Source of the DNA: Cohnella panacarvi Gsoil 349
GTDB lineage: Bacteria; Bacillota; Bacilli; Paenibacillales; Paenibacillaceae
DNA length: 64,000 nucleotides
Assembly (NCBI RefSeq): GCF_000515335.1
Contig: NZ_KI911563.1
Coordinates: 1,151,598-1,215,597, forward strand
Reading direction: 5' to 3'
Shown: in pieces, positions 59,383-64,000 of the stretch
Numbering within the stretch: the stretch's first letter is position 1
Layout of the letters: each line of letters starts with the position of its first letter
Position numbers and translations under genes: made by a program
Notes under the pieces: generated by a model
Databases searched by the model: none
Seen by the model: only the letters and a program-made list of their open reading frames with translations
What the model was told of the DNA's origin: nothing

Positions 59383-60665
59383 TAATAATCATTCTCATCG
59401 CGAGAATGATCGCCGCGTAAAAAATCTTTCTGAAGCGACGTTCCTCTGCGCTGTTTGTTGCGGATCAAAGACGACGGGTCATCCCCCAGCATGCCCGCCG
59501 TCAGCACGGCGTTCTCCCCGTATTTGTTCCTTAGTTTATCCATCGCGACAGTCAATTTATCTTGCTTCGGTTGACGTTCGAACGAGAACAGATCGAGCTG
59601 AACCGGCGTTGCGTCCTTGGCCGATAACGATTGCAGCGTCACCCCGAGCAGCCGCACGGGATTGCCGGGGCCCCAATGGTCGTCCATCAATCGGCACGCC
59701 GTCTGATAGACGACCTGAGCATCGTCCGTCGCCTCGGCCATTGTCGTCGCCCTCGTGATCGTTCTCATGTCCGGGTCGCGGATCGTAATTTGCACGGCCT
59801 TGCATATCATGCCCTGATGGCGCAATCTTCTCGTCGTCTGGTCCGCAAGATTGAGCAATACGCGATGGAATTGTTCTCTCTCCAATATATTCGCCGGAAG
59901 CGTAGTCGTGTGCCCGACCGATTTGGGCGCTTCCGAAATCGGTTCGACCGGCGATTCGTCTATCCCGTAGGCCGCGCGCTTCATCCAAGCTCCGTAGACA
60001 CCGAACCGTTCTTCGAGCATTCGTTCGTCCGCCGCCGCAAGCTGCCCGATCGTGTTAATGTTAAGCCTCTTCAGCTTCTCCGCGGTTTTGCCGCCGATCC
60101 CGTACAGCGTCTGGCAAGGTTTATCCCAGAGCAGCGCCGGCACATCGCGTTTGCGCAGTACGGTGACCGCGTCAGGCTTGCGCATGTCCGAGGCCATCTT
60201 GGCCAGCAGCTTGTTCGGCGCGATTCCGATCGAACACGGCAGAGAGAGCTCTTCCTTCACCCGGCGGCGGATCGTCTCGGCGATTTCGAGCGGCGTGCCG
60301 AATTGCGAGCTGCCCGTAATGTCGAGATAACATTCGTCGATCGACACCGGCTCCACGAGCGGCGTATAATTGCCCGCGATTCTCATGAAACCTTTGCTAT
60401 ATCGGCGATAGAGGTCGAAGTCCGGGGCGATCAGAATCAAGTCGGGACACAGACCCAGCGCCTGCCGCACGGTCATGCCGGTTCTTACTCCCCGCTCCCG
60501 GGCTTCATAGGAGCTAGTGACGAGAATGCCCTTGCGCAGTTCCACGCTTCCGGCGACGGCGGTCGGTTTGCCTTTGTACGTAGCGGGTTCCTCGGCTGAA
60601 TGGACGGAGCAATAGAAAGCGTTCATATCGATATGCAGAATAATTCTTCGCTTCGTTTCGCCCAT
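59382..60665 (-). CDS. dinB: DNA polymerase IV (Y-family)
   Basis: A 427-residue translesion polymerase. Catalytic residues are in HIDMNAFYCSV and SIDECYLDIT; the helix-hairpin-helix LYGIGGKTAEKLKRLNINTIGQL binds DNA, and the little-finger domain covers about 245-360. A clamp-binding motif QLDLFSF is near the C-terminus, followed by a basic tail. The start is ATG 60665 (eight bases after GGGGG); an ATG two codons upstream is possible. It copies past damaged bases at the cost of errors. Bacillus has two such enzymes; which one this is cannot be told. No LexA box was evident upstream. Confidence 0.92.
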   Translation of the reverse strand: MGETKRRIILHIDMNAFYCSVHSAEEPATYKGKPTAVAGSVELRKGILVTSSYEARERGVRTGMTVRQALGLCPDLILIAPDFDLYRRYSKGFMRIAGNYTPLVEPVSIDECYLDITGSSQFGTPLEIAETIRRRVKEELSLPCSIGIAPNKLLAKMASDMRKPDAVTVLRKRDVPALLWDKPCQTLYGIGGKTAEKLKRLNINTIGQLAAADERMLEERFGVYGAWMKRAAYGIDESPVEPISEAPKSVGHTTTLPANILEREQFHRVLLNLADQTTRRLRHQGMICKAVQITIRDPDMRTITRATTMAEATDDAQVVYQTACRLMDDHWGPGNPVRLLGVTLQSLSAKDATPVQLDLFSFERQPKQDKLTVAMDKLRNKYGENAVLTAGMLGDDPSSLIRNKQRRGTSLQKDFLRGDHSRDENDY

Positions 60666-60752
60666 CGCCATCGCCCCCGTTCCGCGAAATTCTTTCCTAT
60701 GCCGCTATTATACAAACGGATTGAAACCTGCGGCAAATATAGGCTATCGCCC

Positions 60753-60781
60753 TCTACATTTGGTTCAAGCCATGGTATAAT
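60753..60781 (+). promoter_or_regulatory. Promoter of cimA
   Basis: An extended -10 TGGTATAAT (60773-60781) with a weak -35 TCTACA (60753-60758) 17 bases before it. This leaves a leader of about 35 bases to the ATG. Confidence 0.6.
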
Positions 60782-60821
60782 AGTTTAACTGTTTTTTAAC
60801 AAGGAGGCTTTACGTTTACGC

Positions 60822-62435
60822 ATGTCTACACCCTTATGCATTTTCGATACGACCCTGCGCGACGGCACGCAAGGAGAAGGCATCAGCCTGACTGCGGAAG
60901 ACAAAGTGAAGATCGCGCTCAAGCTTGACGCATTGGGCGTCCACTATATCGAAGGCGGCAACCCGGGCAGCAACAGCAAAGACATCGAATTTTTCAAGCG
61001 CGTCCGCGAGTTGAAGCTTCAATCGAAGCTGACGGCATTCGGCAGTACGCGCCGCAAGAACATCTCGTGCGATCAGGACGTTAATCTGAAGCATCTGATC
61101 GAATCCGGAGCGCAAGCGGCGAGTTTGGTCGGCAAAACATGGGATTTCCACGTACATACGGCGCTCCAGACGACGCTGGAGGAAAATCTCGCGATGATCT
61201 ACGAATCGCTGGCTTTCCTTAACCGCGGCGGAATGGAGGCTCTGTTCGACGCGGAGCACTTCTTCGACGGGTACAAAGCGAATCCCGAATACGCGCTTGC
61301 CGCACTCCAGAAGGCGAAGGAAGCCGGAGCGGCATGGATCGTCCTGTGCGATACGAACGGCGGCACGCTCCCGAACGAAATCGCCGAGATCGTCTCCCGC
61401 GTTACATCGGTCATCGACGCTCCGATCGGCATTCACACGCACAACGATAGCGAGCTGGCCGTTGCCAACTCCCTCGCGGCCGTCACAGCCGGAGCGCGCC
61501 AAATCCAAGGCACGATCAACGGTTACGGTGAACGTTGCGGCAACGCGAATCTGTGCTCGATTCTACCGACTTTGCAACTTAAGATGGGCTATTCCTGCGT
61601 TAGCGGCGACCAATTGAAAATGCTGACGAACGTCGCCAGGTACGTTAGCGAAATCTCCAACGTTCACCTGCCGGTCAACCAGCCTTACGTCGGCACCGCG
61701 GCATTCGCGCATAAAGGCGGCATTCACGTATCTGCGATCCTGAAGGATTCGAAGACGTACGAGCATATCTCGCCCGATCTGGTCGGCAACAAGCAGCGCG
61801 TGCTAGTATCGGAGCTTGCGGGACAGAGCAATATTTTGTCCAAAGCGCAGGAGATGGGCCTCGACATTCAATCCGACGGCCTCAAGTCCCGCCAGGTCAT
61901 CGACCGAATCAAAGAACTGGAGCACCAAGGCTATCAATTCGAAGGCGCGGACGCTTCGCTGGAACTGCTGCTCAGGGACGCGGCAGGCGTCGCCGAGCCG
62001 ATGTTCACGATCGACAACATGAAAATCATCGTCGAAAACTCGAATAAGACGCTGAATACCGAAGCGATCGTAAAGCTTACGGTTGGCGGAGAACAAGTGT
62101 ATACGGTGGCCGAAGGCAACGGACCGGTCAACGCGCTGGATAACGCCCTCCGCAAGGCCCTCATGCAATTCTATCCCGGCATCCGCGATATTCATCTTAC
62201 GGATTACAAAGTACGCGTGCTGGACGAGAAGGACGCGACCGCGGCGAAAGTCCGCGTGCTGATCGAGTCGACTAACTTCAAGGACACATGGAGCACCGTC
62301 GGCGTGTCCTCCAACGTCATCGAAGCAAGCTGGGAAGCCCTCGTCGACAGTATCCGTTATGCGTTGCTCGGCATGGCCAAGGATGCATCCATGACCGCCG
62401 TCCCGCGCGAAACACTAGGGCTTATCAACCACTAA
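60822..62435 (+). CDS. cimA: Citramalate synthase
   Basis: A 537-residue DRE-TIM metallolyase: DTTLRDGTQGEGIS near the start and the metal-binding HTHND motif (IGIHTHNDSELAVAN). The later GTINGYGERCGNANLCSILP stretch and length fit CimA, which condenses pyruvate and acetyl-CoA to citramalate on a threonine-independent isoleucine route, rather than LeuA (similar, with different C-terminal effector domain). The C-terminal 150 residues form the regulatory LeuA-dimer-like domain, probably sensing isoleucine. The ATG 60822 lies 14 bases after AAGGAGG, a long spacing. Its promoter is unlinked to other amino-acid genes here. Confidence 0.9.
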   Translation: MSTPLCIFDTTLRDGTQGEGISLTAEDKVKIALKLDALGVHYIEGGNPGSNSKDIEFFKRVRELKLQSKLTAFGSTRRKNISCDQDVNLKHLIESGAQAASLVGKTWDFHVHTALQTTLEENLAMIYESLAFLNRGGMEALFDAEHFFDGYKANPEYALAALQKAKEAGAAWIVLCDTNGGTLPNEIAEIVSRVTSVIDAPIGIHTHNDSELAVANSLAAVTAGARQIQGTINGYGERCGNANLCSILPTLQLKMGYSCVSGDQLKMLTNVARYVSEISNVHLPVNQPYVGTAAFAHKGGIHVSAILKDSKTYEHISPDLVGNKQRVLVSELAGQSNILSKAQEMGLDIQSDGLKSRQVIDRIKELEHQGYQFEGADASLELLLRDAAGVAEPMFTIDNMKIIVENSNKTLNTEAIVKLTVGGEQVYTVAEGNGPVNALDNALRKALMQFYPGIRDIHLTDYKVRVLDEKDATAAKVRVLIESTNFKDTWSTVGVSSNVIEASWEALVDSIRYALLGMAKDASMTAVPRETLGLINH

Positions 62436-62462
62436 GCTACCCTCGTCGTACCGACAATGAAT

Positions 62463-62513
62463 AAGGCTGTGCCGCCGAACATCGATTGAGGTCGATGGCC
62501 GAGGCACAGCCTT
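62463..62513. terminator. Bidirectional terminator between cimA and the ResA-like gene
   Basis: AAGGCTGTGCC (62463-62473) pairs with GGCACAGCCTT (62503-62513), with an inner ATCGAT/CGAT element, followed by TTATTGTT. Confidence 0.75.
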
Positions 62514-62518
62514 TATTG

Positions 62519-63115
62519 TTACGATCGAATCGCTTTATCCAAGTATTGTTCCCACTGCTTCCTCTCGATAACCCCTTCGATTCGCTCCAGAACGACGCCG
62601 TCCCGGTCCACGATGAAGCTCGTCGGGTAAGAAAACACTTTGTACAAATCCCCTGCCGTGCCCTTCTCGTCGGTGAGCACGGGCATCGTGAACCCTTGCT
62701 CCTTCACGAATACTTTGGCTTCCCTGAGCTTGTCGTAATTCGTCGCGTTGACCGCGTACAGCTCGATATCGCCTTTGTACTTCGCGTAAAGTCCGACAAG
62801 GTCGGGCGCTTCCGCTTCGCACGGTCCGCACCAAGCTGCCCAGAAGTTCACGATCGTTACCTTGTCGCTTGGCCCCCCGACGTCGTAGGTCTTCGTCCCG
62901 TCAAGCGACGCAAGGCTGAACGAAGGCGCCCTAGCGCCTTTCTTCGGCGCCTCCGCCAACTGCGACACGGCATCTTGAATGTCCGACGGATCGCGGGCAT
63001 CCGCCGCGTTCTTATCTTTATCGAGGTTCATCACGACTACGCCGACAACAGCCGCCAACAAGAGCGCCAGTATTACGATATTCCTCTTCAATGGTACATC
63101 CCCGTTTCTCGTCAT
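62519..63115 (-). CDS. ResA-like membrane-anchored thiol-disulfide oxidoreductase
   Basis: A 198-residue protein with an N-terminal anchor (NIVILALLLAAVVGVVVM) and an extracytoplasmic thioredoxin fold. The redox motif is WCGPC (FWAAWCGPCEAEAP), with cis-Pro in VFSYPTSFIVDRDG. Relatives reduce apocytochrome c or spore-envelope disulfides. Start ATG 63115 has AAGGG eight bases upstream; TTG 63091 is an alternative with GGGGATG. No cytochrome c maturation genes are adjacent, so the partner is unclear. Confidence 0.88.
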   Translation of the reverse strand: MTRNGDVPLKRNIVILALLLAAVVGVVVMNLDKDKNAADARDPSDIQDAVSQLAEAPKKGARAPSFSLASLDGTKTYDVGGPSDKVTIVNFWAAWCGPCEAEAPDLVGLYAKYKGDIELYAVNATNYDKLREAKVFVKEQGFTMPVLTDEKGTAGDLYKVFSYPTSFIVDRDGVVLERIEGVIERKQWEQYLDKAIRS

Positions 63116-63285
63116 CCTGATTGCCCTTATTCTACCCCATTCGCGGCCATTGTTCCAACCGTTGTCACCGAACTGTAACGACTTCCCTCCTCCCTGACAA
63201 CTGCATAGCCGTCCATTCGCAAGGGCAAATTAGCTATGTTCTACATCCGATACCGATCATTTCGTTAGGAGGAACGGATCGCGCC

Positions 63286-64000
63286 ATGTCCGCAACTAAA
63301 TCGAGATCCAGGCTCACCGTCACGTTCACTAGCGACATCGTCCCTTCCGATGCACCGGCAAAATCCAAAGGCGGAGGCCAAGCGCAAGGCGGCCGCAAAA
63401 GCAAAGTGTGGGAGTACGTCGCGCTGGCGACCGTTCCGCTCGTTCTGGTGCTCGGCAACTCGATGCTTGTCCCGGTTTTGCCGACTTTGCAAAGAGAACT
63501 GGGCATTTCCCAATTCCAAAGCAGTTTGGTCATCAGCTTGTTCTCCATATGCGCCGCGATCGTCATTCCATTCGCCGGCTACTTGTCCGACCGATTCAGC
63601 CGCAAGGCGGTCATCATTCCCTCGTTGATTATATACGGCGGCGCCGGAATATTAGCCGGATTCGGCGCAATCTGGGATTCTTACGGCGTGTTGATCGGCG
63701 CCCGGGCGCTGCAAGGGATCGGCGCCGCCGGCACGGCCCCGATCGCGATGGCGCTCGTCGGCGATATGTACAAAGACGGTCAAGAGAGCCAAGCGCTCGG
63801 GTTGATCGAAGCGTCCAACGGGGCTGGTAAAGTCGTCAGTCCGATTCTCGGCTCTTTACTTGCGATCATCGTCTGGTACGCCGCCTTTTTCGCTTTTCCC
63901 GCGTTTTGCGCGCTGTCGCTCTTGGCCATTCTTTTTCTGATCAAGGAACCGAAGCGACAACAAGAACCGAAGCCGATCCGTCAATACATTCAGTCCGTTA
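63286..64000 (+). CDS. MFS drug/multidrug exporter, 5' part
   Basis: The first 238 codons of a major facilitator. A hydrophilic N-terminal region of about 40 residues (SATKSRSRLTVTF, then a Gly/Lys-rich stretch) precedes the first span VALATVPLVLVLGNSMLVPVLP. Loop 2-3 carries the DRFSRKAV motif (motif A core), and span 4-5 contains ALQGIGAAGTAPIAMALVGDMY, with GAGKVVSPILGSLL (motif C-like) in span 5, typical of antiporter-type drug exporters. AGGAGG lies 13 bases before ATG 63286. The frame is open at the right edge. The substrate is unknown. Confidence 0.85.
   Translation, partial: MSATKSRSRLTVTFTSDIVPSDAPAKSKGGGQAQGGRKSKVWEYVALATVPLVLVLGNSMLVPVLPTLQRELGISQFQSSLVISLFSICAAIVIPFAGYLSDRFSRKAVIIPSLIIYGGAGILAGFGAIWDSYGVLIGARALQGIGAAGTAPIAMALVGDMYKDGQESQALGLIEASNGAGKVVSPILGSLLAIIVWYAAFFAFPAFCALSLLAILFLIKEPKRQQEPKPIRQYIQSV

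Overview
The window looks like a chromosomal segment of a GC-rich, endospore-forming member of the Bacillota, most likely a Paenibacillaceae such as Cohnella or Paenibacillus. This rests on the spore genes (a GerPA/GerPF-like fragment, CwlD-type amidase, Sda, two YjcZ-type mini-proteins), a GH5 enzyme anchored by S-layer homology domains, YesM/YesN-type two-component genes, a WGxxGxxG protein, frequent TTG/GTG starts behind strong Shine-Dalgarno sites, and Bacillus subtilis-like pairs (YqhH/YqhG, YhaO/YhaN). No named strain can be claimed from sequence alone.

Layout. 1-4.5 kb: a GerP-like fragment, then a conspicuously AT-rich 1378-codon NACHT/STAND ATPase that stands alone and is the best accessory or defence candidate. 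5-13.6 kb: housekeeping genes (class II ribonucleotide reductase with NrdR-like boxes, SNF2 helicase YqhH plus YqhG, YqzE, CwlD amidase, divergent polysaccharide deacetylase). 14-27.5 kb: a plant-polysaccharide locus with a surface GH5 glucanase, sugar-binding lipoprotein, AGE epimerase, GH113 mannanase, LacI regulator, two ABC permeases and a YesN/YesM pair. The ABC ATPase is absent and presumably shared from elsewhere. 27.6-33.3 kb: small sporulation and hypothetical genes, tRNA-Leu(CAG), xanthine phosphoribosyltransferase, a lipoprotein, then a 51-bp repeat array. 33.4-43.8 kb: GH15 with a structured leader, an ArsB/NhaD-type permease, YkvI, YhaN/YhaO nuclease genes and a glycosyltransferase. 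44-52.4 kb: GGDEF cyclase, RsuA-type pseudouridine synthase, a thioredoxin plus PCYCGC lipoprotein pair, a second 51-bp array, DUF309, a small alarmone synthetase, PyrD and an L,D-transpeptidase. 52.4-64 kb: NHL-repeat protein, FecR-domain protein and CHASE2 adenylate cyclase in a row, then ferredoxin, DNA polymerase IV, citramalate synthase, a ResA-like protein and the start of an MFS exporter.

The most unusual material is non-coding. (1) Two 51-bp tandem arrays, 15 kb apart, share a common backbone but carry different palindromic cores; both lie between converging genes, and one is bounded by terminal inverted repeats. (2) A 41-bp repeat, present three times between yhaO and yhaN and once about 10.5 kb away, ends exactly at the Shine-Dalgarno site of the next gene in both places. 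(3) A closed, bulged hairpin RNA forms the leader of the GH15 gene. (4) Degenerate hairpin repeats fill two gene-free stretches.
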